DNA from: Caballeronia sordidicola
GTDB taxonomy: Bacteria; Pseudomonadota; Gammaproteobacteria; Burkholderiales; Burkholderiaceae
DNA length: 64,000 bases
Direction: 5' to 3'
Assembly (NCBI RefSeq): GCF_002220365.1
Contig: NZ_MTHB01000198.1
Coordinates: forward strand, 31,667-95,666
Part shown: in pieces, positions 51,962 through 61,698 of the stretch
Layout: each line of letters opens with the position of its first letter
How positions within the stretch are numbered: position 1 is the first letter of the stretch
Notes under the pieces: model-generated
Seen by the model: the letters and a program-made list of their open reading frames with translations, nothing else
Told to the model about the DNA's origin: nothing
The model's database searches: none
Position numbers and translations under genes: made by a program

Positions 51962-52855
51962 TTACGCGAATTGGGCCGCACTCGCGCGCAGCGGACGCTC
52001 GACCGGTGCATCAAGCACCAGGCGACCGAACTCCTGCGCCGCCAGCGTGGGCTCGCCCTTGCCCCAGAGCAGCCTGAATTCCGCTTCCGGCAGGGGCGGT
52101 AAACCGTACTGCCCGTCGACAACCACAATGCCCGGCTCCAGGTCATCGCGCGTCAGCGGCGTAATCGCGAGCCCCGCCATCACGGCGGCGCGAATACCCG
52201 ACTGACTCGACGATGTAAACGCGACATGCCAATCCACCGGCAAGCCATCGAGCGCTTCCAGCGCGACTCGCCGATTCACACACGGCGCAGGAAAAAATGC
52301 GAGCGGCAGCGGCGCCCCCGTGCGCGCTTCGAACGATTCGGCGGCCGCCCAGACGAACCGCGTTCGCCGCAACACGATGCCTTCAGCGTCCCGATCCGTT
52401 TCCCCGTGCACGCACAGCACCACGGCAAGATCCAGTTCGTGCGCGGCAACCATCGCCTGCGAATCGAGGCTCATGCCCACGCTCACATCTAGCCGCACGT
52501 TGGGAAATGCTCGAGAAAATTGCGTCAGCAAAACGGGGAGCCGCTCACCCATGAAAATATCCGGCGCTCCAAAGCGCACGACTCCCGAAGCCGGAGACGA
52601 TTGAAAACGCTGCGTGACTGCATCCATCGCATTCAGGATTTGCATCGCGTAACGCAAGAAATCCTCACCATCTTCGGTCAGCGTCAGACTGCGCGTGGTG
52701 CGATATAAAAGCGGCCGGCCCACTTCTTCTTCAAGCCGCCGTATTTGGTGACTGATCGCGGATTGCGTGAGGTTCAGGCGTCGCGCCGCCTTGGTAAAAC
52801 CACCGGCTTCCGTGACAGCAACAAACGCGCGCAGGAGGGCAAGATCGAGGTTCAT
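51962..52855 (-). CDS. LysR-family transcriptional regulator
   Basis: A 297-residue LysR: 'NLDLALLRAFVAVTEAGGFT', 'KAARRLNLTQSAISHQIRRL' and an effector domain ('VRFGAPDIFMGERLPVLLTQ', 'LDLAVVLCVHGETDRDAEGI'). It is divergent from the MFS gene at 52966 (110-bp gap), its most probable target, and convergent with the DadA-type gene. Confidence 0.9.
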   Translation of the reverse strand: MNLDLALLRAFVAVTEAGGFTKAARRLNLTQSAISHQIRRLEEEVGRPLLYRTTRSLTLTEDGEDFLRYAMQILNAMDAVTQRFQSSPASGVVRFGAPDIFMGERLPVLLTQFSRAFPNVRLDVSVGMSLDSQAMVAAHELDLAVVLCVHGETDRDAEGIVLRRTRFVWAAAESFEARTGAPLPLAFFPAPCVNRRVALEALDGLPVDWHVAFTSSSQSGIRAAVMAGLAITPLTRDDLEPGIVVVDGQYGLPPLPEAEFRLLWGKGEPTLAAQEFGRLVLDAPVERPLRASAAQFA

Positions 52856-52965
52856 GGTCGGAATCAATGATGACGAAGCTTAATCAATGATAGTAAATTA
52901 AATCATTTCCATCATAAAGCAAGCGCGCCGAGAATAAATCTAACGACTTCTTCCGGTAGCCTGCC

Positions 52966-54264
52966 ATGGGTATTTCGCCTAGCGTTTCGCCTCGCTTAGC
53001 CAATCAACTGGCTGTCACGCTGCTGCTGAGCGCCGTGATCGCTGCGACCTACGGGTTCGGCGTTTATCTCTTTCCTGTCGTCTTGCCGCAGATGAAACAG
53101 GACATCGGCTTCGACTATGAACAGGCCGGCTACATCACGGCCGCACGGCAACTGGCCAATGTCGCGATGGCGCTGTTGTCCGGGCTCGCTGCCGCGCGTT
53201 TTGGAGCGGCCAGGGTCGTGCTCGTGGCGACCGCGTTATCGGCGATGGACCTCGCGGGCCTCGCCTTCGCCAAGAACACATGGATGATGGGCGCCGCTCT
53301 CGTCACGCTCAATGCCTGCGCTGCTGCGACCTGGGTCCCGATGATGGCGCTGATCGCGCCGTTGATCGATGCGCGCCATCAGGCGAAAGCGATCGGGGTG
53401 ATTGGCAGCGGCACGAACTACGGCGTCTTGCTGAACGGGTTGATGGTGCCGGCGTTGCTGGCGTCATGGGGCTGGCGCTCCGTCTGGCTCGTGAGCGCAG
53501 TGCTGACCGCCGTGTTGAGCGGTGTGATCGTACTCGTGTTTGCACGGCTTGGCGGTACGCCGGCCTCACAGCCGCGCGTTACACCACCGCGTCAGGCCAA
53601 GCGCCCGAACGAGCGCCTTGGGCTGCGGCGCATGCTCGCCAGACAATTCCTGCTGGTTTACGCCATGGCACTGCTATGCGGTTTTGCCGGTGTCCCGTTC
53701 ATCACCTACTTCTCAGCTTATTCGCACGACGACCTGCATCTGGGCCTCGATGTAACAGCGCACGCGTGGGCGCTCGTGGGGCTGGTCGGCGTGGTGAGCG
53801 GGCTGGTGCTCGGTATGATCGGCGATATGCGCGGCACGCCTGATCGAAACGGGCACACGCAGCGAGATGGCATGCGTACCGCGCTGGTTAGCGCGGGGGT
53901 CCTGCTTTTGTGCGCGTCGCTGATCGCCGCATCGCGCCCGGGCGGTTATGCGCTGATGGTCGCGGCGGTCGCGTTAGGCTTTTCGTTCTTCCCGATCTTC
54001 GGCTTGCTGCACGCGTATGTCGGCAAGACAAGCGCGCCCGCTCTCGCCGCGATGGTATGCGGAATCTGCGAAGCGGCGTTTGGCGTGGGCGGGGCGTTGG
54101 GAAACGTGCTGGGTGGATTATGCAAGACGGTATTCGGCTCGTTTCAACCGGTGTACGCGTTGGCATCGGCCGCGTCGATCATCCTTGTCGGACTGGCATT
54201 CCTCGTGCCGAACACGCGGCGCTCCACGCCAGTTTGCACAAGCAGTCTCGCCAATTCGCGGTGA
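52966..54264 (+). CDS. MFS transporter (YbfB/YjiJ-like)
   Basis: A 432-residue protein with about 12 hydrophobic segments: 'LLLSAVIAATYGFGVYLFPV', 'ARQLANVAMALLSGLAAARF', 'AIGVIGSGTNYGVLLNGLMV'. It looks like the YbfB/YjiJ or OFA-like branch of the major facilitator superfamily; substrate unknown. Controlled probably by the divergent LysR. Confidence 0.85.
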   Translation: MGISPSVSPRLANQLAVTLLLSAVIAATYGFGVYLFPVVLPQMKQDIGFDYEQAGYITAARQLANVAMALLSGLAAARFGAARVVLVATALSAMDLAGLAFAKNTWMMGAALVTLNACAAATWVPMMALIAPLIDARHQAKAIGVIGSGTNYGVLLNGLMVPALLASWGWRSVWLVSAVLTAVLSGVIVLVFARLGGTPASQPRVTPPRQAKRPNERLGLRRMLARQFLLVYAMALLCGFAGVPFITYFSAYSHDDLHLGLDVTAHAWALVGLVGVVSGLVLGMIGDMRGTPDRNGHTQRDGMRTALVSAGVLLLCASLIAASRPGGYALMVAAVALGFSFFPIFGLLHAYVGKTSAPALAAMVCGICEAAFGVGGALGNVLGGLCKTVFGSFQPVYALASAASIILVGLAFLVPNTRRSTPVCTSSLANSR

Positions 54265-54345
54265 TGGCATGGTGCGCGAAACCGCTTCTACAGGAGTGAA
54301 TGAGCAACGCAGGGATAAGAACCACGGCCGCCTGATTTCGAGCGA

Positions 54346-55563
54346 TCATCCCCGCTCTTCGAACGCGCGACGCAAAGACAATGCAATGCCTTGCGCGGCC
54401 CGCTTCACTTCATCGAGCGCAGGAAAGGTCGGTGCCACACGCAGATGCCGATCGCGTGGATCGAGACCATGGGGGAACGCCGCGCCTGCGGGCGTCATTG
54501 CAATGCCCGCTTCGGCGGCCAGCGCGACCGTGCGTTGCGCGAGCCCGTCGGGAGTATAGAGGCTGATGAAATACCCTCCTTGCGGGTCGGTCCAGGACAC
54601 GCCCGGCAGATCCGCAAGGATCTCGCTAAAGGTCGTTGTCACGGCGTCGAACTTGGGTCGCAACAGCGCCCTGTGATGCGCCATCAAGCCCTCCAATGTC
54701 TGCCGGTCGCGCAGAAACCGTACATGCCGGAGTTGATTGAGCTTGTCCGGTCCAATGGTCCTGACAGACGAGCAACGCTGCCACCAGTCGACGTTACGCC
54801 GCGACGATGCAACGAACGCCAACGCAGCGCCGGCAATAGTGATCTTGGACAGCGACGCGAACATCAACGCCCGGTCCGGATGCCCCGCTGCCGCGCAAGC
54901 CTCGATCATGTTCAACGTAGTGTGCTTCTGCTGCGTCAGGTGATGGAACCGGTACGCGTCGTCCCAGAACAGGCGAAAGTCGGGCGCGGCGGTTTGCATC
55001 GAGGCGAGACGGCGAATCGTATCGGCTGAGTAGATTTCTCCGGTCGGATTGCTATAGAGCGGCACGCACCAGATGCCCTTGATAGCCGGATCCGCGGCGA
55101 CCTGTGCTTCAACAAAATCCATATCGGGGCCGTTGCCGGTCAGCGGTACCGGGATCATGCGCACGCCCAACGCCGCGCAGATCGCGAAATGGCGGTCGTA
55201 TCCCGGCACGGGGCAAAGGAACGCGATGTCACCCGCGTTACGCCACGGCGTGCCGTCAGCCATGCCATGCAGGATGGCGAATGCCACGGCGTCATGCATC
55301 AACTCGAGACTTGAATTGCCCGCAGCCACCACCTGCTCCGCGGTAACCCCGAGCAGATCGGCGCCGAGCTCACGAGCTTCGGGAAGGCCCAGCGCATGAC
55401 CATAATTGCGGCAATCGATGCCATCGCGCGACGTGAATTCGCCCGCTTTCAGCGCGTTGGCCAGTGGCTCCGAGCACAGGTCGAGCTGTTCCGAGGACGG
55501 CTTTCCACGGGTCATATCGATTTTTATTCCGAGCTTCCTGAAGTCATCGTAGGTTATCGACAT
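54346..55563 (-). CDS. PLP-dependent class I aminotransferase
   Basis: A 405-residue aminotransferase of the alternative aspartate aminotransferase type. 'KIDMTRGKPSSEQLDL' at the N-terminus and 'YGHALGLPEARELGADLLG' are diagnostic; 'VPLYSNPTGEIYSADTIRRL' and 'FWDDAYRFHHLTQQ' bind PLP, and the Schiff-base Lys lies in 'FASLSKITIAGAALAFVASS'. It transfers amino groups between an amino acid and a 2-oxoacid, likely aspartate or a similar substrate. Divergent from a LysR gene (125-bp gap). ATG 55563 begins the conserved N-terminus. Confidence 0.9.
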   Translation of the reverse strand: MSITYDDFRKLGIKIDMTRGKPSSEQLDLCSEPLANALKAGEFTSRDGIDCRNYGHALGLPEARELGADLLGVTAEQVVAAGNSSLELMHDAVAFAILHGMADGTPWRNAGDIAFLCPVPGYDRHFAICAALGVRMIPVPLTGNGPDMDFVEAQVAADPAIKGIWCVPLYSNPTGEIYSADTIRRLASMQTAAPDFRLFWDDAYRFHHLTQQKHTTLNMIEACAAAGHPDRALMFASLSKITIAGAALAFVASSRRNVDWWQRCSSVRTIGPDKLNQLRHVRFLRDRQTLEGLMAHHRALLRPKFDAVTTTFSEILADLPGVSWTDPQGGYFISLYTPDGLAQRTVALAAEAGIAMTPAGAAFPHGLDPRDRHLRVAPTFPALDEVKRAAQGIALSLRRAFEERG

Positions 55564-55688
55564 CGTTTCTTTTCCGGCGTTCTCGCGTTGAGGGAGGCTC
55601 AGTATGCAAGGCCTGTTGGATTCAGGAAAGCGAGTTATATTGAAGACTTCGTTCAGATTTTCTGATACCTCCGATACGTCCGATACCA

Positions 55689-56540
55689 ATGAAAACCTTC
55701 GACCTTGATGCGCTCTCCATGTTCGTCGCCATTGCCGACACAGGCAGCTTCCTGCGCGGCGCGGCGCTCGTGCATCGTTCGCAATCCGCCGTGAGTATGC
55801 AGATCAAGTCGTTGGAGACGTCATTAGGCAAGCCCTTGTTCTCACGCAAGCCGCGCAACCTCACGCTGACGCAGGACGGCCATGTGCTGCTCGCGTACGC
55901 GCGGCGTTTGCTTGCCCTGCGTGACGAAGCCTGGGCATCGATTGTTCGCCCGGACGTCAGGGGGCGGGTGGCAATCGGGGTACCGGACGACTACGCGTCG
56001 TCTCTCCTGCCCTCCGTGTTGAGAAAATTTTCCGCGACTTACCCCAAGGTCGAGATCCAGGTCATCGGCATGCCAAGCAACGCCCTGGCGCCGCTCATCA
56101 AGGAAGGCGCGATCGATCTTGCGTGCATGACGCGGATGAAGGGGTTGAGCGGTGACTTTATCCGGCTCGAACCCATGGTCTGGGCTGGTTGCGCGGTAGG
56201 CAACGAAGTCTGGAAGGAACGTCCACTGCCCATTGCCGTGTTTGCACCGGGTAGCGTCGCGCGGTCCAAGGCGATTCACGCGCTCGAACGGGCGAAGATC
56301 AGCTATCGCACATCTTATGAAAGCCCGAGCCTCCTGGGCCTTTTCAGCATGGTCGAAGCGGGGCTCGCGATCGCGCCTCTGTCCCGATGCAGCATTCCCG
56401 AACGGTTCGTCCAGCTTGGCAGCGCGGACGGCTTGCCTGCCCTGCCGGACCTGGAAATCGTGCTCGCGCGCAGCGCGGGATCGAACCGGCCGCCTTGTGA
56501 TTTTTTGGCGGAGCAGATCCTCACCGATCTGCGAATCTGA
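55689..56540 (+). CDS. LysR-family transcriptional regulator
   Basis: A 283-residue LysR: 'FDLDALSMFVAIADTGSFLR', 'SQSAVSMQIKSLETSLGKPL' and an effector domain ('GRVAIGVPDDYASSLLPSVL', 'AGLAIAPLSRCSIPERFVQL'). It is divergent from the aminotransferase gene and probably regulates it. Confidence 0.9.
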   Translation: MKTFDLDALSMFVAIADTGSFLRGAALVHRSQSAVSMQIKSLETSLGKPLFSRKPRNLTLTQDGHVLLAYARRLLALRDEAWASIVRPDVRGRVAIGVPDDYASSLLPSVLRKFSATYPKVEIQVIGMPSNALAPLIKEGAIDLACMTRMKGLSGDFIRLEPMVWAGCAVGNEVWKERPLPIAVFAPGSVARSKAIHALERAKISYRTSYESPSLLGLFSMVEAGLAIAPLSRCSIPERFVQLGSADGLPALPDLEIVLARSAGSNRPPCDFLAEQILTDLRI

Positions 56541-56576
56541 GGCCCTGCGAAGTGATGCGGTCAGTTGGCCGAACTA

Positions 56577-59500
56577 CTATGCGCGGGCCGCTTTCGGCTT
56601 CATTCGCTCCCTGTCCGCGAACTGTTCAAACCCTTCAATGGGCAACGGCCGGCAAAAATAGAAACCCTGGTACGCATGACAGCCGGCGCCGGCCAGGAAG
56701 TCGCGTTGCTCTTCGGTCTCCACGCCCTCGGCGATCACCCCTAAGCCCAGGCTTTGCGCGAGCGCGACAATAGTCCTGGCAATCGCTGCGTCATTTGGAT
56801 CGACGAGCACGTCGCGCACGAACGACTGATCGATTTTCAACTGATCCAAGGGAAGTCGCTTCAAATACGAAAGTGACGAATAGCCGATACCGAAATCGTC
56901 CAGCGAAAAGACCACGCCGCGAGCCTTGAGCGCATGCATCTTTTCAATGATGTCCTGCACATTGTCCACCAGCACGCTCTCGGTCAGTTCCAGCTTGAGC
57001 CGGTTCGGGTTGGCGCCTGTCCTGCGGATCACGTTCAACACCTTGGCCACGAAATCGGGCTCGCGAAACTGCTGCGCGCTCACATTGACCGCGATCGTCA
57101 GGTGGGACATGTGCGGCTGCATTGCCCATAACGCCAGTTGAGTGCACGCGGTTTCCAGCACCCAGTTGCCCAACGCCAGGATCATTCCGGTCTCTTCAGC
57201 GAGGTGGATGAAATCGGCGGGCGGCACGATACCGCGCTGTGGATGTTGCCAGCGCACGAGCGCTTCGGCGCCCACGACCCGGTCGCCGTCGAGCACCTGC
57301 GCCTGGTAATGCAACAGGAACTGATTGCCCTCTATGGCCTTTCGCAAGCCCGCCTCGAGCGTGGCCCGTTCCACTACCACGGTCTGCATGGCCGGGTCGA
57401 AGAAACACAGCGCGTTGCGCCCCAGTTCCTTCGACTTGTACATGGCGAGGTCGGCCTGCTTCAGCAACTCGTCGATGGACGTCTGATAGCCCCTGAACAC
57501 AGTCGCGCCGATGCTGGCGGTGCTGCGGTAATCGACGTCGTCGAGCTGGTACGACTTGCCGAGAACATCAAGAATGATTTCGCCCATGCCTTCTGTCTGG
57601 CTGGCCGCTTCTTGCCAGGTTTCGTGGAGGCTTCCGAGCACCACCACGAACTCGTCGCCGCCCACTCGTGCCACCGTATCGCCATCGCGTACGCTGGCGG
57701 CCAGGCGCTGCGCCACTTGTTGCAGCAGCAGGTCGCCCTTGTCATGACCCAGGGTGTCGTTGAGCGTCTTGAAGTGATCCAGGTCAATGAACAGCAATGC
57801 ACCGCACGCACCGCTTCGCGCGCTGACCGTAATGGCCTGCGTCAGGCGATCCAGCAGCAACGTGCGGTTGGGCAAACGCGTCAGGGCATCGAAGAAGGCG
57901 AGCTCCTTGATGCGTTCCTCCGCGATCTTGCGTTCGGTGATGTCGTGATGTGTGCCCACATAGTGACTGACGACTCCGCCTTCGCCCGTCACCGCCGAGA
58001 TCGTCAGCCATTTCGGATAGACCTCGCCGTTCTTGCGACGCCCCCAGATCTCGCCCTGCCAGCCGCCCATGCGGTGGATCGTTTCCCACATCTCGCTGAA
58101 GAAAGCGTCGTCGTGATGGTGCGAGCGCAGCAGTCGCGGTGTCTGGCCCACCGCCTCTTCAGCCGTGTAACCGGTGCACTCGGTGAACGCCGAATTGACC
58201 CGCAGGATGGTGTTTCTGGCGTCGGTCACCATCATGGCTTCGAGCGAATCGAAGGCGACCGCCGCGATCCGCAGTTCGGCCTCCACTTGCTTGCGGTCGG
58301 TAATGTCGCGCCCGCTCGTCCGAAAACCCGTGAATACGCCTTTGGCGTCCGTGATCGGAACCCAGGAAACGGATAGCCAGACCAGCGTTCCGTCCTTGCG
58401 AACGCAGCGGAATTCGAGGTCGTCGCCACGGAAGCCCTGGAGTCCCTTCAGGAATTCGGGGGCAACGCGGGACCTATCGTCGGGATGGATCAGCGTGCCC
58501 GCGAAGTCGGTCATGGCCATGCATTCGACGACGGTGTAGCCGGTGTATTCCTCGACCGATGGATTGATCCAGCGTGGTTTGCCATCCGGTCCCCACCAGA
58601 CTTCCCAGTTCACGGTGCAATCCGCGATCGCACGGAACTTCTCCTCGCTCTCGCGCAATTCGCGGGTCATCGTGGAAGCCAGCCGCATCGCGCGGCCGCG
58701 TCCGGTGACCATCAACCAGGCGAGCAGCGCCAGCAGCAGGCTCAGACCCGTACCAGTGACCGCGATCAGTGCTTCGGCGTTGCGGCCGAAGCGGCCCTTG
58801 AAGTCGTCCAGGGTGCTCATTGAGAGCGTCCAGTTGTGCCCCGCGACAACCAGGTACTCATTGGCTGAAATGAGCGGCGGCTCGTGCTGCTCGCCGGTGT
58901 CAGGGGAGCGATAAAGCAAGGCCGCGGCGGACGGTTCCACGCCGTCGGAGATAGCTAGCGCGAGGCCAGGCAGCGGGTCCCCGTAAAGACTGGCGATGAC
59001 ATCGTGCATGCGAAACGACGCGTACACCCAGCCCGCAAGATGCGCCCGGCGCTCGGCGACGCTGTCGTGCGGCTGGCCCCGGTTGTAGATCGGCAGGTAC
59101 ATGATGAAAGCGGGTTTTGCATCCGGCCCGACATCCACCCCCAGGCGGACTTTCCCGGAGACTGCCGCCATGCCGGAATCGCGCGCCTTCTCCATGGCCT
59201 GCCGCCTCACAGGGTCGACCCAGGGATCGAGTCCAAGCGCGGCATGGCGGCTGGAGGCAGCGGGTTCGCGCTGAATAATCGGCGCGTAGTTCTCACGCAA
59301 GCCTTGCGGCGCGATGGTGTAACCGGAAAAGCCCAACTGGCGCATCTCAGCGATATGCGCTTCCCTGCGCGCCGCCGGCACCCATTCGATGATCCCAATA
59401 GTCTGGATGCCGGAAAAGTTGGCGTCGAGATTGAGCGCACTGACGTAATCGCGGAATTGGTCGCGATCCATCTGACCGGTGGCGGCGAACAAGCCCTGCA

Positions 59501-59693
59501 CGCCGCGCAGCATCTGCTCGTAAGTCGACATGCGCTGTTCGACACGGCTCACCACGTCGCCCAGTGAAAAATTGAACTGGGAGAGCAATTCGTTGTGGGA
59601 AGCTTGCCGTTCGTGATCCCAGACTATCCACGTCACGCCGAGAGCAGCGGACAGAATCAGCAAGGGCAGCAATACCAGGCGAGCCCAGGTCAC
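56577..59693 (-). CDS. CHASE-PAS-PAS-GGDEF-EAL cyclic-di-GMP signalling protein
   Basis: A 1038-residue inner-membrane protein. The first membrane helix is near residues 3-22, a periplasmic CHASE-type domain follows to about 300 ('YEQMLRGVQGLFAATGQMDR'), and a second helix is near 310-325. PAS domains lie near 350 and 470, 'GGDEF' near 678 is intact, and 'EALVRW' near 808 is intact. Residues for both diguanylate cyclase and phosphodiesterase activity are present; the net activity cannot be told. The GTG start at 59693 overlaps the binding-protein stop (GTGA), so the pair is translationally coupled. The coupled periplasmic protein may feed ligand information to the CHASE domain (inference). 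Confidence 0.92.
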   Translation of the reverse strand: MTWARLVLLPLLILSAALGVTWIVWDHERQASHNELLSQFNFSLGDVVSRVEQRMSTYEQMLRGVQGLFAATGQMDRDQFRDYVSALNLDANFSGIQTIGIIEWVPAARREAHIAEMRQLGFSGYTIAPQGLRENYAPIIQREPAASSRHAALGLDPWVDPVRRQAMEKARDSGMAAVSGKVRLGVDVGPDAKPAFIMYLPIYNRGQPHDSVAERRAHLAGWVYASFRMHDVIASLYGDPLPGLALAISDGVEPSAAALLYRSPDTGEQHEPPLISANEYLVVAGHNWTLSMSTLDDFKGRFGRNAEALIAVTGTGLSLLLALLAWLMVTGRGRAMRLASTMTRELRESEEKFRAIADCTVNWEVWWGPDGKPRWINPSVEEYTGYTVVECMAMTDFAGTLIHPDDRSRVAPEFLKGLQGFRGDDLEFRCVRKDGTLVWLSVSWVPITDAKGVFTGFRTSGRDITDRKQVEAELRIAAVAFDSLEAMMVTDARNTILRVNSAFTECTGYTAEEAVGQTPRLLRSHHHDDAFFSEMWETIHRMGGWQGEIWGRRKNGEVYPKWLTISAVTGEGGVVSHYVGTHHDITERKIAEERIKELAFFDALTRLPNRTLLLDRLTQAITVSARSGACGALLFIDLDHFKTLNDTLGHDKGDLLLQQVAQRLAASVRDGDTVARVGGDEFVVVLGSLHETWQEAASQTEGMGEIILDVLGKSYQLDDVDYRSTASIGATVFRGYQTSIDELLKQADLAMYKSKELGRNALCFFDPAMQTVVVERATLEAGLRKAIEGNQFLLHYQAQVLDGDRVVGAEALVRWQHPQRGIVPPADFIHLAEETGMILALGNWVLETACTQLALWAMQPHMSHLTIAVNVSAQQFREPDFVAKVLNVIRRTGANPNRLKLELTESVLVDNVQDIIEKMHALKARGVVFSLDDFGIGYSSLSYLKRLPLDQLKIDQSFVRDVLVDPNDAAIARTIVALAQSLGLGVIAEGVETEEQRDFLAGAGCHAYQGFYFCRPLPIEGFEQFADRERMKPKAARA

Positions 59694-60484
59694 GGGGGTG
59701 CCTGGAAATCGACCATGGATCTCGCCAGATCGGGTTTGAAGTACTTCTCGAAAATACGCAGCACGGTTCCATCCGCGCGCATCTCGTTCACCAGTGCGCG
59801 CCACTTGTCCTGCTCGGCGGGTGACAGCGCCTTCTTCGACATGATCAGGCCATGAGGGATGGCGGGATCGTTGAACTCGATGATGGTGGTGACATCGCGG
59901 ATCTTCTTTTCATCCAGCGCGGGGTAATCGAAGGGCTCCATGATCATGCCCTGGATGCGCTGGTGGATCAGCGCCTCATACAACGGTGCGAGGCCGCCTG
60001 CCTGGCTGACGCGGTTCTCAGCCGCGAGCGTGTCGACCAGCTTGTTGGCGGAGTCGCTATAGCGAAAGCTGCGAATCACACCCAATTGAAACTGGTCGCT
60101 GCGCTCAAAATCAGCCAGCTGGTGCATGCCCGCGTCCTTGCGCACCAGCAAATAGTATTTGTTGCTGAAGTACCAGGCGAACGAAGCGAAGCGGTTACGC
60201 TCAGCGTTGGCAATGCCGGACAGGCTGAAGTCAAGCGCGCCGGATTCGATCAATTGCCAGATTCGAGCACGTGACATGAGGCTGACGCTGATCTTGCAGC
60301 CGCTGCGGCGGATCAGTTCGTCGGCGAAATCCTTGTCAATGCCGGTGTCGGTATCGGCGGAATAAAGCAGGCCGTGGTCATGCAATGCAAGCGTGAAGGG
60401 TCGTGAGCAATCGGGACCTGCCGCGACCGCGCGGCCGAGGCATGACAACACCAGTAGCAAGCCGCCCAGAGTGTGTCGGATCAC
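59690..60484 (-). CDS. periplasmic solute-binding protein coupled to a GGDEF-EAL protein
   Basis: A 264-residue family 3 binding protein. The signal peptide 'LGGLLLVLSCLGRAVAAG' is followed by 'GIDKDFADELIRRSGCKISV', 'ALDFSLSGIANAERNRFASF' and 'LADFERSDQFQLGVIRSFRY'. It has no permease partner; instead the GGDEF-EAL gene follows with a 4-bp overlap. A GTG at 60484 is preferred, since it directly precedes the signal peptide; a GTG at 60538 is in the same frame but lacks a ribosome site at proper spacing. Probable role: ligand sensor for the cyclic-di-GMP protein. Confidence 0.8.
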   Translation of the reverse strand: MIRHTLGGLLLVLSCLGRAVAAGPDCSRPFTLALHDHGLLYSADTDTGIDKDFADELIRRSGCKISVSLMSRARIWQLIESGALDFSLSGIANAERNRFASFAWYFSNKYYLLVRKDAGMHQLADFERSDQFQLGVIRSFRYSDSANKLVDTLAAENRVSQAGGLAPLYEALIHQRIQGMIMEPFDYPALDEKKIRDVTTIIEFNDPAIPHGLIMSKKALSPAEQDKWRALVNEMRADGTVLRIFEKYFKPDLARSMVDFQAPP

Positions 60485-61172
60485 AGCGTCGCCATGGTGG
60501 TGGAAATGACTAGAATACAGCCCTCCTTTTATTAACACCGGTCGGGAGGGCGTGTTTAGTGATTTTGGCCCCTCGACAACGGGTTATACAGGGAGTTTTC
60601 TCGCAGCACGCCTTTGCATACCCTATGTGTCGCTCGGAAAAACGACAGGAAATCGCTTATTCAGGCAGTCCCGACAGGTGACCGGTTTAAGTAAAGAATG
60701 ATAACGCCCGCGAATTAATGTTACCGGACGCTTATTAAAACTGCAACAGAGGGAAATCGTTTGCGAGCCGTCATGTACCCACCGTTTCGTACTCGACCGG
60801 AAACACGTGGCATTAGATTTCCGCGCTGTTCCCGCACTGTAGAGTCGACTTCCGGCCTTAAGCAGCTATGGCTCAGCGCGCATCAGCGCATAGGCTAACT
60901 CGTCCAGATGACAGGTTCGTGTGCCCTGTTCGCGTCGCTAATTTTATTTCGCACCCGTCAATCCCTGGTTCAAACATCGGGCTGTCTTAACGGCCAACGT
61001 TCAGGCAAGGAGGGTTTTCCATTGGAATGAAATTAAACGCCCGCTACATCCACAAATCTATTTGATGGCGTTACACAGCCGTGCTATTGCGATAGCAAAA
61101 GATATCGATATCGCAATAGCAGGACGCGCGATTCGCACGATTGCGTGGGAACGAGTGCGCGTTGTATAGCCT
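60485..61172. other. long intergenic region without a supported gene
   Basis: A 688-bp region between the FKBP stop and the binding-protein gene. It should contain the binding-protein operon promoter. The only clear structure is a 12-bp inverted repeat at 61083-61120. Short frames here have neither ribosome sites nor family resemblance. Confidence 0.4.
61083..61120. repeat. perfect 12-bp inverted repeat (stem-loop or operator)
   Basis: GCTATTGCGATA (61083-61094) and TATCGCAATAGC (61109-61120) are exact reverse complements separated by 14 bp that themselves include GATATCGA. The element lies 53 bp past the FKBP stop on the minus strand, but no T tract follows, so a classical terminator is doubtful; an operator or protein-binding hairpin is possible. 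Confidence 0.6.
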
Positions 61173-61577
61173 TTAGTTGCCGATCTTCAGCAATTCGACT
61201 TCAAACGTCAGCGTGCTGTTCGGCGGAATCGGGCCTACGCTGCGATCGCCATATGCGGTTGCTGGCGGGCACACGAGCTTGGCCTTGCCGCCAACCTTCA
61301 TCTTCTGAAGGCCTTGCGTCCAGCAAGGGACTACCTGGCCGAGCGGGAACGATGCCGGTTGCCCGCGCTTGTACGACGAGTCGAATTCGGTGCCGTTCGC
61401 CAACGTGCCGCGATAGTTGACGGTCACGGTGTCGGCGGCAGTAGGCTGCGCGCCGGTGCCTTCCTTGATCTGCGTCACGGTGACGCCGGAAGGAAGCGTT
61501 TCAGTCGCGCCTGTAGCGGCATAAGCCGATGACGAAGCGATAAGAGCAAGAGTGAGCAGCAGTGATACTTTTTTCAT
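61173..61577 (-). CDS. FKBP-type peptidyl-prolyl cis-trans isomerase, exported
   Basis: A 134-residue single-domain FKBP. A signal peptide ('LLLTLALIASSSAYAA') is followed by 'TVNYRGTLANGTEFDSSYKR', 'PLGQVVPCWTQGLQKMKVGG', 'PPATAYGDRSVGPIPPNSTL' and 'FEVELLKIG'. Active-site residues (Tyr, Asp, Phe, Trp/Tyr) are mostly conserved, with Cys in 'VVPCW' where many have Ile or Gly. It assists folding of periplasmic proteins. Confidence 0.92.
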   Translation of the reverse strand: MKKVSLLLTLALIASSSAYAATGATETLPSGVTVTQIKEGTGAQPTAADTVTVNYRGTLANGTEFDSSYKRGQPASFPLGQVVPCWTQGLQKMKVGGKAKLVCPPATAYGDRSVGPIPPNSTLTFEVELLKIGN

Positions 61578-61698
61578 AAAGCGTCCAGAGCGTCCCGAAA
61601 GTGGGGTGGTGAGTAAAGTACAAAGTCAACGAAGCCAAGCTAAATACCTTAGCACGGACAGGCCACGGCATGGCAGAACCTCGTTTCGACGCGGTTCC

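Noticed and set aside
57138..58376. 412-codon open frame on the plus strand
   Set aside because: Antisense to the GGDEF/EAL coding region, with no recognisable motif or ribosome site.
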